Source: Bacillus methanolicus MGA3
Lineage (GTDB): Bacteria > Bacillota > Bacilli > Bacillales > Cytobacillaceae
Reading direction: 5' to 3'
DNA length: 64,000 nt
NCBI RefSeq assembly: GCF_000724485.1
Contig: NZ_CP007739.1
Location: forward strand, 356,843 to 420,842
A model generated the notes under the pieces. The model made no database searches. It worked only from the letters and a program-made list of their open reading frames with translations, and was not told the DNA's origin. Positions 31,628 to 39,834 of this stretch are shown in pieces. Made by a program: the position numbers and the translations under genes. Each line of letters begins with the position of its first letter. Positions within the stretch are counted from its first letter, which is position 1.

Positions 31628-32188
31628 TTGAAAGAAGAACTAAGCATCTTTTATCGAATTTTTACAACGACCAAGGATGCAATTGAAAAATTTATGAATA
31701 TGCTCGACCCTGTTATTCAAAATGCCAAGGATGATCATGAACGTCTATATTATCACCACATTTACGAAGAGGAAGAACAACGGTTATCGCGTTTAGTAGA
31801 ACTTATTCCGCTTATTAGTAAATTTGAAAAAGAAAAAGATGAAAAAATATTTTCCCCGGCCAAGAATGAGTTTAATCGTCTTTTACAAGAATTAAATCTT
31901 GAAAAATACGGATTGCATAATTTTGTAGAGCACTTGGATTTAGCACTCTTTCAATTTACAGATGAGGAACGGAGCTCTCTTTTAAAGCAAATGAGGGATG
32001 TTTCCTATCAGGATTATCAACAAGTAAAAGAAATGTTAAATAAGATAAATGAACGATTTGACCATGACTATGTCGATCCGCATGCACATCATGATGAACA
32101 TCACGACCACTTAGCTCCACCTGGTTATTCACTAATCATAAAACAATCTAATAAGAAAAAAGGGTTTACTGTTGGGAGTTTAATATAG
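31628..32188 (+). CDS. IMEF encapsulin cargo, ferritin-like iron-mineralizing protein
   Basis: A 186-residue helical protein from a TTG start behind AGGAGGTG. Helices carry paired acidic and histidine ligands (DDHERLYYHHIYEEEEQR), as expected for the iron-mineralizing encapsulin-associated Firmicute family. A His-rich linker (DPHAHHDEHHDH) leads to the C-terminal tag GFTVGSLI, the targeting peptide that docks cargo inside the shell. The shell gene starts 24 bases downstream. IMEF cargo oxidises Fe(II) and mineralizes it in the T=4 shell. Intact; full-length call by tag, context and size. Confidence 0.93.
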   Translation: MKEELSIFYRIFTTTKDAIEKFMNMLDPVIQNAKDDHERLYYHHIYEEEEQRLSRLVELIPLISKFEKEKDEKIFSPAKNEFNRLLQELNLEKYGLHNFVEHLDLALFQFTDEERSSLLKQMRDVSYQDYQQVKEMLNKINERFDHDYVDPHAHHDEHHDHLAPPGYSLIIKQSNKKKGFTVGSLI

Positions 32189-32212
32189 CGAAAGATTTAG
32201 GAGGAGAAAAGA

Positions 32213-33061
32213 ATGGGCAAGACTCAACTATTTCCAGATTCACCATTAACAGATCAAGATTTCTCACAATTAGATCAAACAGTCATTGACACTGCACGTA
32301 GACAATTGATTGGACGCCGTTTTATCGAATTGTACGGTCCGCTTGGAAGAGGAATACAGAGTATTTTTAATGACGTATTTATTGAAAACTATGAAGCAAA
32401 AATGGATTTTCAAGGATCATTTGATACAGACATCGAGACTAGTAAACGGGTAAATTACACAATCCCATTACTTTACAAAGATTTCGTTCTATATTGGCGT
32501 GATTTAGAACAGGCAAAAGTTTTAGATATCCCTATTGATTTTTCCGCAGCAGCAAACGCTGCCCGTGATGTGGCAATATTAGAGGACCAGATGATTTTTT
32601 ACGGATCAAAGGAATTTGATATTCCCGGTTTAATGAATGTAAAAGGCCGATCAACACACTTGATAGGAAATTGGTACGAATCAGGAAACGCTTTTCAAGA
32701 TGTAGTGGAAGCAAGAAACAAATTACTTGAGATGAAACATAATGGGCCGTTTGCTCTTGTTTTATCACCAGAGTTATATTCATTGTTGCACCGTGTACAT
32801 AAAGATACGAACGTTTTAGAAATTGAGCATGTTCGTGAGCTTGTTACAGATGGGGTGTTCCAAACCCCGGTTCTAAAAGGAAAAACGGGAGTCCTCGTCA
32901 ATACAGGGCGAAATAATCTGGATCTTGCTGTTTCAGAGGATTTTGATACAGCATATTTGGGAGAAGAAGGAATGAACCATCCTTTCCGTGTGTATGAAAC
33001 GGTTGTTTTACGGATTAAACGCCCTTCTGCCATATGTACATTAGAAGACGGGGGAGAGTAA
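32213..33061 (+). CDS. encapsulin shell protein
   Basis: A 282-residue protein with the HK97 fold of family 1 encapsulins: N-terminal helix (FPDSPLTDQDFSQLDQTVID), GRRFIELYGPLGRG, the P-domain helix IPIDFSAAANAARDVAILED, IPGLMN, and the E-loop IETSKRVNYTIPLLYKDFVLYWRD. The size is that of the IMEF-type shells described as 240-subunit T=4 particles of about 42 nm; the triangulation number here is inferred. It is flanked by two tag-bearing cargo genes in one operon. SD AGGAGG. Confidence 0.96.
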   Translation: MGKTQLFPDSPLTDQDFSQLDQTVIDTARRQLIGRRFIELYGPLGRGIQSIFNDVFIENYEAKMDFQGSFDTDIETSKRVNYTIPLLYKDFVLYWRDLEQAKVLDIPIDFSAAANAARDVAILEDQMIFYGSKEFDIPGLMNVKGRSTHLIGNWYESGNAFQDVVEARNKLLEMKHNGPFALVLSPELYSLLHRVHKDTNVLEIEHVRELVTDGVFQTPVLKGKTGVLVNTGRNNLDLAVSEDFDTAYLGEEGMNHPFRVYETVVLRIKRPSAICTLEDGGE

Positions 33062-33073
33062 TGGACGAGTGTG

Positions 33074-33417
33074 ATGAATAAAAGAGCATTTACTGTTGGC
33101 TCCCTTTTTCCAAGAAATATTACTATTAATAAAGATTCAAGATTTAAACAAGAATGTCAGCACCTTAATGAAATCATTTTGCTTCAAAACCAAATGAGAT
33201 TTGAAATCGAACCAACGAAAGGAAATTTATTAGATGTTGCTTTAGATCAAGGGCAAGCCCTGCAATATAAATGCCGAAAGGGAACTTGTGGAGTGTGCAC
33301 AGTAAAAGTGATAAACGGAGTATCCAGCTTGTCCCTTCCAAACGAAAAAGAATAAAAAAATTAGAAAAAGCTTTAAATGATGATTATCGATTAGCTTGTC
33401 AAGCAGAAATTCTTTAG
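33074..33417 (+). pseudogene. encapsulin-targeted 2Fe-2S ferredoxin, frameshifted near its end
   Basis: The intact frame (33074-33355) starts MNKRAFTVGSLF; FTVGSL is an N-terminal encapsulation tag matching the cargo C-terminus. A plant-type ferredoxin domain follows with ligands Cys67, Cys72 and Cys75 (CRKGTCGVC). The frame stops at NEKE. One base further, in the other frame, KLEKALNDDYRLACQAEIL continues to 33417 and supplies the fourth ligand (LACQ). One extra A in the A-run at 33345-33349 would restore it. Ferredoxins of this kind are known in IMEF operons and are thought to reduce stored ferric iron for release. As written it cannot hold a complete cluster. Confidence 0.9.
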
Positions 33418-33420
33418 AAA

Positions 33421-33454
33421 AAAAACGAGGTCCCTAATGGAACCTCATTTTTTT
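33421..33454. terminator. bidirectional terminator between encapsulin operon and the convergent gene
   Basis: GAGGTCC/GGAACCTC stem with A-run before and T-run after, so it can act on both strands. Confidence 0.85.
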
Positions 33455-33932
33455 ATGCTAAAACGCGTTCATTTAAATGAATAAGCTTTTCTTCAATTGG
33501 GAATGGGAGTGAGATGTTATGCTTTTTAAGTTCCTTTACACTTATATCCCGAACAAGTTTTATCGCTTCTTTCTTAAAAGAATGTGTGACAAATCCGTCA
33601 TTAATTTCACATAGCTTTTGTAAGTATTGTAAAGTACCTTGCAGCAATAATTGTTTCGCATGTGTATTATTAAGCTGGCAAATCAATTTATGCTGCAATC
33701 CTTTGATTACAGCAATTTGATCAACGTGCGCAATAATATTTGTTCCATTATCATCTATAAAACATAGGGAAACATACTGGCCTTTTGATATGTCAATATT
33801 TGTGAATACCGGGTTATGGTATAGTTCACCAGATGATAAACGAATCATGTCTGCTTCAGCAGCACCGCCTATTTTTCGGTAATTTGAAATAACAGTATGA
33901 ATATCTTTCAACCCGTGTAACATATTAAACAT
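33453..33932 (-). CDS. unknown protein under a Fur-box-like promoter
   Basis: A 159-residue soluble protein of mixed alpha/beta content; no signal peptide or membrane helix. It starts MFNMLHGLKDIH. Residues 30-90 read like beta strands (SGELYHNPVFTNIDISKGQ), the C-terminal half like helices with basic faces. I do not recognise the family. It is convergent with the encapsulin operon and shares its terminator. A 13/15 match to the Fur 7-1-7 consensus lies about 54 bases upstream of the start, which suggests iron repression. A link to iron or heme handling is inference from those two facts. Confidence 0.65.
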   Translation of the reverse strand: MFNMLHGLKDIHTVISNYRKIGGAAEADMIRLSSGELYHNPVFTNIDISKGQYVSLCFIDDNGTNIIAHVDQIAVIKGLQHKLICQLNNTHAKQLLLQGTLQYLQKLCEINDGFVTHSFKKEAIKLVRDISVKELKKHNISLPFPIEEKLIHLNERVLA

Positions 33933-33985
33933 ATTGTTTCCCCCCGGTTGATATCTAAATGTTTATGACATCATTGTATAGAAAA

Positions 33986-34000
33986 TGAGAATCATTGTCA
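33986..34000. promoter_or_regulatory. Fur-box-like site
   Basis: TGAGAATCATTGTCA matches the 7-1-7 consensus TGATAATNATTATCA at 13 of 15 positions counting the free centre. It lies upstream of the minus-strand gene 33453-33932. Confidence 0.65.
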
Positions 34001-34059
34001 ATTGGTATTACTTTCCTAACACGGAGGTTATGTAAAAGTTTTTGATCTCTTTTGGGGAC

Positions 34060-34178
34060 TGACTCATAAGGTCTGACTCCCTCCAACAATACCAACATAA
34101 AGAATGGTTTTATTCGTGTTTAGCTATATGTTGTATTGGAGGTGTCAGACCTTGTCAGACCTTTTGCTTTTGAGTCAA
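34060..34178. repeat. large imperfect hairpin, MITE-like
   Basis: TGACTC at 34061 and GAGTCA at about 34170 frame an imperfect inverted repeat (AGGTCTGAC...CTCCAA and TTGGAGG...GTCAGACCT). The TGACTCATAAGG portion recurs in the terminator at 37498. No ORF. Confidence 0.5.
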
Positions 34179-34291
34179 CACTGTTTTTGGTAAACAATGG
34201 TTGGTATCATTCTTTGCTGGATTAAACGTTGAAACTTGTTAATTAAAATCTGTTTTTCATTCAACTTTAATAAGTATTATGGAACTCATAA

Positions 34292-34591
34292 TTATTTGCT
34301 AGTTGATTCTTCAGGAGATGTTTCTTTATTTGCGGGTTCCTCTGTATTTGTATTACTGTTAGAAGGATCTTTTGGATTCACTTCTTCACTAGAAGGTTGT
34401 TTTGAATTCTTCTCACCGTCTGTAGGTTTTTCTGTATTGATATCACCATTTGTTGGCTCTTCTGTATTCATCTGTCCATTAGTTGGAGTTGGCTCTTTTT
34501 GAGGATTCAAGTTTTGATCATTGCTGCAGGCCGTAATAAGCACCAGGACAAATACAGGAATCAATAGTTTCAAAAAAGTTTTCAATACCAT
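34292..34591 (-). CDS. small low-complexity lipoprotein
   Basis: A 99-residue protein: lipoprotein signal with lipobox ITAC (Cys22), then a mature chain of acidic, Asn/Thr/Pro-rich repeats (EEPTNGDINTEKPTDG). There is no folded domain. Such chains act as spacers or are simply disordered surface proteins. SD AGGAGG lies before ATG. The function is unknown. Confidence 0.6.
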   Translation of the reverse strand: MVLKTFLKLLIPVFVLVLITACSNDQNLNPQKEPTPTNGQMNTEEPTNGDINTEKPTDGEKNSKQPSSEEVNPKDPSNSNTNTEEPANKETSPEESTSK

Positions 34592-35096
34592 TTTTATTCC
34601 TCCTCGTTATTTTTTAAGTCGTTTTCATTTAGGAGTTTTTATTACATGGAATTTTCAACTCCCTTCCTTCAAAGGTAAAGCCATTATAAACAAGCAATTT
34701 TAAAAAAATTGTCGATTAATTAAATATTTACCAATCTTTAAATGAACTGTTAATTTACCTTAATAAAAGAAAAGAGACTTTATTATTTGCAGTGAGTTTG
34801 TGTTAAAGAGAAAGTTGTTGAAATAAGGAACTGAATCGAATTACTGATCTAAAAAAATCGATTTTTTAAGCAAAATCAGAGGAAAGGCATTTGGTAGGTA
34901 TAGTGGATAAAAGGCAAATACAATGAAAGCAATTTTTGACCTTTTTTGACCAAATAAGTATAATGAAATTAGGCATTTTCATAGCCCAAAAAGTTAGCTT
35001 TTTTTATTTTTGGAGGAGGTAGAGCTTTAAAGCATCAAAACTTCATATGACGTTTAAAAACAAACATCTTAAATAAACCAAGGAGATGAAGGGGAT
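34592..35096. other. AT-rich gap, no gene seen
   Basis: No frame with an SD. AT-rich, with promoter-like stretches near 34940-35000 for the ureohydrolase-like gene. Confidence 0.4.
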
Positions 35097-35948
35097 ATGG
35101 GTTTATTGAATAAAGGTGTAACGTTTTTGAACTTCGATGAGACATATTTTTCGCAGCAAAGTCTTCGATCCATTCCGCATGAGAGCATAGATTTTCTCAA
35201 TCTTCAGCATGTACATTTATTTTGTGAAAAAGATTCACTAAAGGAAATAGAAAGACGTCTTTCAGAAAGAAAGCAGAAAGGGATTACGTTTATCGGCAAC
35301 GGCAACTATCACTATGTCACTTATTTATTGTTAAAAGAAATACATACACCGTTTACACTTGTATTATTTGACAATCATCCTGACATAGATATGTCGGAAG
35401 GTACGACCGAAAAGATCATATCTTGCGGTTCATGGGTTTCTTTTGCACTTGAACACATACCAATGATGAAACAGGTTATTATCGTCGGACCTTCTTCAGC
35501 CAAGATTGCTTCTTCTGAATCTTTAAAAGTAAGAATTTTTCCTTTTGATCGTCAACAAAACTACTCTTCCAAACTTATACTTTCTACTATTCAAACCGAT
35601 ACCGTTTATATTAGCATCGACAAAGACGTTTTAAATAAATCCGATGCTGTGACAAACTGGGATCAAGGATTTATGAACATTCATACTCTAATCCAATATG
35701 TGCAAGATATTCTCAAAAAAAAAGACATTTACGGCGTGGATATTTGTGGCGAAGCACCTTCAACTCCAAACAATTTTTTTCTTCCAACCTATAAAGATTC
35801 TATTCAGAAAAATGAAACTGCTAATATAAAAATTTTACAAACATGTTTAGGTAATTCACGACAAAAAGCATCAGAACGCAGAATTCACTCTTTCACTTCT
35901 GCCAAATTTACTGCAGCATATAAGGGGGGCGTTCGGATGCCTTCCTAA
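35097..35948 (+). CDS. arginase/agmatinase-superfamily protein
   Basis: A 283-residue ureohydrolase-fold protein. Metal-ligand motifs are visible: GNGNYHY (His), LVLFDNHPDIDM (the DxHxD block) and YISIDKDVLN (SxDxD block), with VDICGEAP at the end where family members have an ExxxDP-like element. Length fits. The sequence differs from true arginases at several flanking positions, so the substrate could be another guanidino compound. SD AGGAG. A single gene. Confidence 0.72.
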   Translation: MGLLNKGVTFLNFDETYFSQQSLRSIPHESIDFLNLQHVHLFCEKDSLKEIERRLSERKQKGITFIGNGNYHYVTYLLLKEIHTPFTLVLFDNHPDIDMSEGTTEKIISCGSWVSFALEHIPMMKQVIIVGPSSAKIASSESLKVRIFPFDRQQNYSSKLILSTIQTDTVYISIDKDVLNKSDAVTNWDQGFMNIHTLIQYVQDILKKKDIYGVDICGEAPSTPNNFFLPTYKDSIQKNETANIKILQTCLGNSRQKASERRIHSFTSAKFTAAYKGGVRMPS

Positions 35949-36172
35949 TATTTTCTTCACGTTTCTTTAAAATAACAAAAAACCTTAATTATTTTTTAAT
36001 AACAATTGTTCAAAAACTTATTATTAACGTCCTTAATATTAATTACAAAAATTAATAAAACTGGTATAATTTAATATCTAAGAGTAGATTTACTATATGT
36101 AGGAGCTGAAGCCGGTTACTGCAATTACGAACTAAATAATTTAAAAAAAACAAGATTAGAGAGGTCATTCTC

Positions 36173-37405
36173 ATGCCATCAACAAATTCAAATCCATCCA
36201 TGGCTTCACTATTACGGAATCGTTTTATCCAAGCGATTATGACGGCTGGCTTGTTTATTCAAGTCGGCATCTGGGTACGCAACTTTGCTATTCTATTGTT
36301 TGTTACAGAGAAGACAAATGGGGATGCGCTTGCCGTCTCACTCATATCTGTGGCAGAATTTGCACCGATTTTTATCTTCTCTTTTATTGGCGGCACGTTC
36401 GCAGACCGTTGGCAACCGAAAAGAACAATGATCTGGTGCGATCTGTTAAGTGCTATATCGATATTTATTGTATTAATGGCGCTCCTGTTCAGCACATGGA
36501 AAGTTGTCTTCCTTGCTACATTCGTTTCCGCGATGCTTTCGCAGTTTTCTCAGCCTTCGGGGTTGAAGCTGTTCAAAGTACACGTTCCGGGAGAGCAGAT
36601 GCAGGCGGGTATGTCATTATTCCAGACGATGATGGCTACGTTCATGATTATAGGTCCGGTATTAGGGACCTTCGTTTTTCAACAATTTGGTATCTACATT
36701 TCTATGGCGGTAGTAGGCATCACTTTTTTATTATCTGCTCTCGTATTGACCTTATTGCCTCCGGACAAGATTGAGAAAAAGGATGACAGGGAGACATCGC
36801 TCTGGCATGAAATGAAGCTCGGCTTTCAATATGTGTGGTCGCGCAAGATTCTTGTGACTTTGGGAGGCGGCTTCATGGCTGCTGGTTTAGGGATTGGACT
36901 AATCCACCCGTTAGCCATCTTTCTGGTAACAGAGCGCCTAGGTCTAGAAAAGGAATACCTGCAATGGCTGTTCGCAGCCAATGGAGCAGCTATGATAATC
37001 GGCGGCGCTGTTGCGATGGTATTCTCCAATCGGATTGCACCGCACATCCTATTGATGCTGGGTATGGGAAGCATGGCTGCAGGAATTTTTGTTATGGGTT
37101 GGTCCACTATGTTCTGGCTTACCTTAATGGCTGAGTTTCTTATCGGTCTATTCATGCCTGCTCTCCAGATCGGCATTAATACGATTATATTGAACAATAC
37201 CGACGAATCATTTGTAGGACGTGTAAATGGAATAATGACTCCTTTGTTCATGGGTGCAATGGTTATCACGATGAGTTTGGCTGGTCTGTTGAAAGAACAA
37301 TTCTCCTTAGTCACGATTTACCAGGCCTCTGCTGCTCTCTTCCTCATTGGCATTTTGGTCATGCTCCCGATGTTCCGAATGCTTGCAACTGATGAAGCTA
37401 ATTGA
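36173..37405 (+). CDS. MFS exporter (MFS_3, EntS/macrolide-efflux type)
   Basis: A 410-residue, 12-helix major facilitator. TM1 region FIQAIMTAGLFIQVGIWVRNFAI, motif-A-like GGTFADRWQPKR, central loop PPDKIEKKDDRET. This subfamily includes enterobactin exporters and macrolide efflux pumps; the substrate is not readable. It appears richer in G+C than its neighbours, which may reflect transfer. SD AGAGAGG; terminator at 37498. Confidence 0.85.
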   Translation: MPSTNSNPSMASLLRNRFIQAIMTAGLFIQVGIWVRNFAILLFVTEKTNGDALAVSLISVAEFAPIFIFSFIGGTFADRWQPKRTMIWCDLLSAISIFIVLMALLFSTWKVVFLATFVSAMLSQFSQPSGLKLFKVHVPGEQMQAGMSLFQTMMATFMIIGPVLGTFVFQQFGIYISMAVVGITFLLSALVLTLLPPDKIEKKDDRETSLWHEMKLGFQYVWSRKILVTLGGGFMAAGLGIGLIHPLAIFLVTERLGLEKEYLQWLFAANGAAMIIGGAVAMVFSNRIAPHILLMLGMGSMAAGIFVMGWSTMFWLTLMAEFLIGLFMPALQIGINTIILNNTDESFVGRVNGIMTPLFMGAMVITMSLAGLLKEQFSLVTIYQASAALFLIGILVMLPMFRMLATDEAN

Positions 37406-37497
37406 ATAACAACACTATTGCATTATTCAACTAATTAAATCCATCGAGTGTTTTTTCTCCTTTGGATTTGTACTAGTACCATTTTAGTGGCAGGGGC

Positions 37498-37549
37498 GAG
37501 CCTGACTCATAAGGGTCTGACCTATATGAGTCAGGCTCGTTTTTTTTTG
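37498..37549 (+). terminator. strong terminator with repeat-family sequence
   Basis: A 14-bp perfect stem (GAGCCTGACTCATA/TATGAGTCAGGCTC) then T9. The left arm shares TGACTCATAAGG with the hairpin at 34060. Confidence 0.92.
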
Positions 37550-37674
37550 TTTTATACTGATGAAGATAATACTGGAAAGCATACGGAGTAATACGAATAA
37601 ATAATGTACAGCCCATACACGTTAATTCTTTTTGAATACAATATAGCGATATAAGAGAGTAAGGGGGGGTTAAA

Positions 37675-37905
37675 ATGTCTAAGGATAAAAAAGAAAAAGT
37701 GATCCATGTTGATAAGTTAATCATTCATGCCAAGGAAGTTGATATTATTCATGAACGTAAAGAAGATGACAGCAGAAATGAACGAAAAAGAGATGATTTC
37801 CAAAGGATGGATCCTTGGGGATTCTTTTGGGGCAGGCCGCGAAGAATTCAAGAAAATCAGCAAGAGTCAGCACCGGAAGAAAAACACGAAGATTCAGTAG
37901 ATTGA
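37675..37905 (+). CDS. small charged Bacillus protein, unknown
   Basis: A 76-residue hydrophilic protein with strong SD (AGGGGGG). N-terminus KVIHVDKLIIHAKEVDIIHE looks like two beta strands; then a proline- and aromatic-containing patch (DPWGFFWGRPRR). Similar short proteins occur in Bacillus genomes without known function. I cannot assign a role. Confidence 0.6.
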   Translation: MSKDKKEKVIHVDKLIIHAKEVDIIHERKEDDSRNERKRDDFQRMDPWGFFWGRPRRIQENQQESAPEEKHEDSVD

Positions 37906-38088
37906 TTAAGAAACATCTTAGGGAGAATTAATAAATAAAAGAAATATAATATTTCATAAAGAGTCGTTCCTTTAGAGTATTTTGTTTGTAGCAGTGACTA
38001 CATTCAAAAAAGGAAGATTCTTTTTTTTGTGGTGTTACAGGGGCAGGCGGTTGTTCTGGATGGAGGATATACTGTTCAATAAAGTTAG

Positions 38089-38135
38089 ATTCGGAACCCG
38101 ATTTGATTTATTCGAAATAGGGTTCCGAATTTTTC
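38089..38135 (+). terminator. orphan terminator
   Basis: 11-bp perfect stem ATTCGGAACCC/GGGTTCCGAAT with TTTTC behind it. Confidence 0.75.
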
Positions 38136-38364
38136 GAAACCTCCTTCCGTTAAAGAATTTTTGCTGGTTTTCTTTTGGTATAATGAATGTAACATGCACT
38201 AAATGTTTCCAAGGGAAATAAGCTGGAGGCAGCTAAATTATTGCTTATCAGTAAGACAAGTTTTTATGAAAAGTGCAAAATGTATGATATTTAATAACCA
38301 AAAAGGATTCTTTTTACGGAAGTATAAGCCTGTTACATCATAAAATATCAGGGCTTTTTTATTT

Positions 38365-38380
38365 AATCAAACGTTTGATT
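38365..38380. promoter_or_regulatory. perfect 16-bp palindrome, TetR-type operator candidate
   Basis: AATCAAACGTTTGATT is self-complementary, in the size range of TetR-family operators. No regulator gene is adjacent; the aldo-keto reductase starts 300 bases downstream. Confidence 0.5.
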
Positions 38381-38677
38381 AGTTTTGAAGGCGTTCGGAT
38401 GCCATACTAATTTGTGTGTGTAGTATCGTAAATTAGGCTTCTTCCCCTTTAAAGCCTTTCAATTGTTAGGCGGCAACACTACTTTGCTCACCCAGCCAAA
38501 TGAGAGATCCCCGCTGTTTAAACTTATTGATGGACTGACCCTAAGAGTTGACAGTATATCACCGTACGTACTTTGAGGCAGGGAAAAATAACGTATTTAT
38601 GGAAAATGTATATAAAGAGTAAACTTTTGCAAAAATGTCTGCGGTGCTTCAATATACAAAAGAAAGGGCGGATGTTT

Positions 38678-39577
38678 ATGAGTATATTGGATAAAAAGAA
38701 AATAGTAGAAATTAGAAATCGTCTTGAAAAACGTGTCGTGACATTGCCAGATGGCACTTCAGTTCCATGTTTAGGACAAGGAACATGGAAGATGGGAGAA
38801 AATCCTCAAGCGAAAGAGCAGGAAATCAAAGCCTTGCAACTCGGCATAGAGTTAGGCATGAAACTAATTGATACAGCTGAAATGTATGGAGATGGCGGCG
38901 CTGAACGTATAGTAGGGGAAGCGATCAAAGGACGCAGGGATGAAGTATTTTTAGTCTCTAAAGTGTATCCGCACAATGCAGGATTAAACATGATTTCAAA
39001 AGCGTGCGAAAACAGCTTAAAACGGTTAGGGACTGACCGTTTAGACTTATATCTTTTACACTGGAGAGGCCGGATTCCTTTAGAAGAAACGATTGAAGGC
39101 ATGGAAAAGCTGCGGAAAGAAGGAAAAATTTTAAGATGGGGAGTCTCCAATTTTGATACGGATGATATGGAAGAGTTATGGAACGCTGCCAAAGGACAAA
39201 ATTGTGCGACAAACCAAGTGTTATACCATCTAGGTTCCAGAGGAATTGATTTTGATCTATTGCCTTGGCAGCGAGAACATAACATGCCAATTATGGCTTA
39301 TAGTCCAATTGCTCAAGGAGGCTCTTTAAGAAAACAATTATTAACGGATCCAATCGTTAATGAAATTGCAGAAAAATACAATGTAAAACCGCTACAAATT
39401 GCTCTTGCCTGGACGATACGAACAAATGATGTTATTGCCATTCCAAAAGCTGTGCAAGAACAACATGTGATTGAAAACGCTGAAGCTGCTTCCATTGAAT
39501 TGACCGAAGAAGATCTGAACAGACTTGATGAGGTGTTTCCGAAACCTAATAAGAAAGTGCCTTTGGATATTATATAA
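38678..39577 (+). CDS. aldo-keto reductase
   Basis: A 299-residue NADPH-dependent (beta/alpha)8 reductase. The catalytic tetrad is visible: Asp and Tyr in LIDTAEMYGDGGAE, Lys in VFLVSKVYP, His in LDLYLLHWRG. The cofactor end AIPKAVQEQHVIENA is typical. I start at MSILDKKK (38678) with AAAGGGCGG upstream; ATG 38672 is possible, and the frame is open to 38573. Substrate unknown. A terminator follows. Confidence 0.92.
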   Translation: MSILDKKKIVEIRNRLEKRVVTLPDGTSVPCLGQGTWKMGENPQAKEQEIKALQLGIELGMKLIDTAEMYGDGGAERIVGEAIKGRRDEVFLVSKVYPHNAGLNMISKACENSLKRLGTDRLDLYLLHWRGRIPLEETIEGMEKLRKEGKILRWGVSNFDTDDMEELWNAAKGQNCATNQVLYHLGSRGIDFDLLPWQREHNMPIMAYSPIAQGGSLRKQLLTDPIVNEIAEKYNVKPLQIALAWTIRTNDVIAIPKAVQEQHVIENAEAASIELTEEDLNRLDEVFPKPNKKVPLDII

Positions 39578-39603
39578 AGGTTTTGCAGAAAAATCATAGT
39601 ATC

Positions 39604-39640
39604 AAAAAAGAGTTGCTGCTTTTGCACGCAACTCTTCTTT
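39604..39640 (+). terminator. terminator of the aldo-keto reductase gene
   Basis: AAGAGTTGC/GCAACTCTT stem. Nearly the same hairpin and left flank recur at 42994. Confidence 0.8.
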
Positions 39641-39800
39641 AATTTCTTTTAAAGAAATTTAACTTCGATAAAACAGAAAAGCTTATTTGGATTAGATACG
39701 CAGTCTAGCAGGACCGTTTAAAGAATGAAAATATTAGTTTTTTCCGACTAAAACGATATGAAATATTGACTTAATTCTAGTTTTATAATAGGATTTATGT

Positions 39801-39818
39801 TGACTGACTAATCAATCA
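39801..39818. promoter_or_regulatory. FadR-like TetR operator
   Basis: TGACTGACTAATCAATCA matches the Bacillus FadR consensus TGAATGAMTARTCATTCA at 16 of 18 positions and is a near-palindrome. It lies between a TTGACT-17-TAGGAT promoter (39766-39794) and the TetR gene, fitting autorepression. Confidence 0.65.
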
Positions 39819-39834
39819 AGAGAGGAGGATTCTT

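Larger units (their letters stand above)
37906..38677. other. gap with gene relics, two terminators and an operator-like palindrome
   Basis: A perfect hairpin ATTCGGAACCC/GGGTTCCGAAT plus T-run is at 38089-38135, and a second (AGCCTG/CAGGGCT plus T-run) at about 38331-38361. Neither has an intact gene upstream. A 16-bp palindrome is at 38365. GGCGTTCGGATGCC near 38389 repeats 35927-35940. A frame at 37982-38221 lacks an SD. Confidence 0.45.

Noticed and set aside
33061-33081. A 6-codon leader (MDECDE) overlapping the shell stop codon
   Set aside because: Possible by SD spacing but too short to support; probably only a by-product of the TAATG junction.
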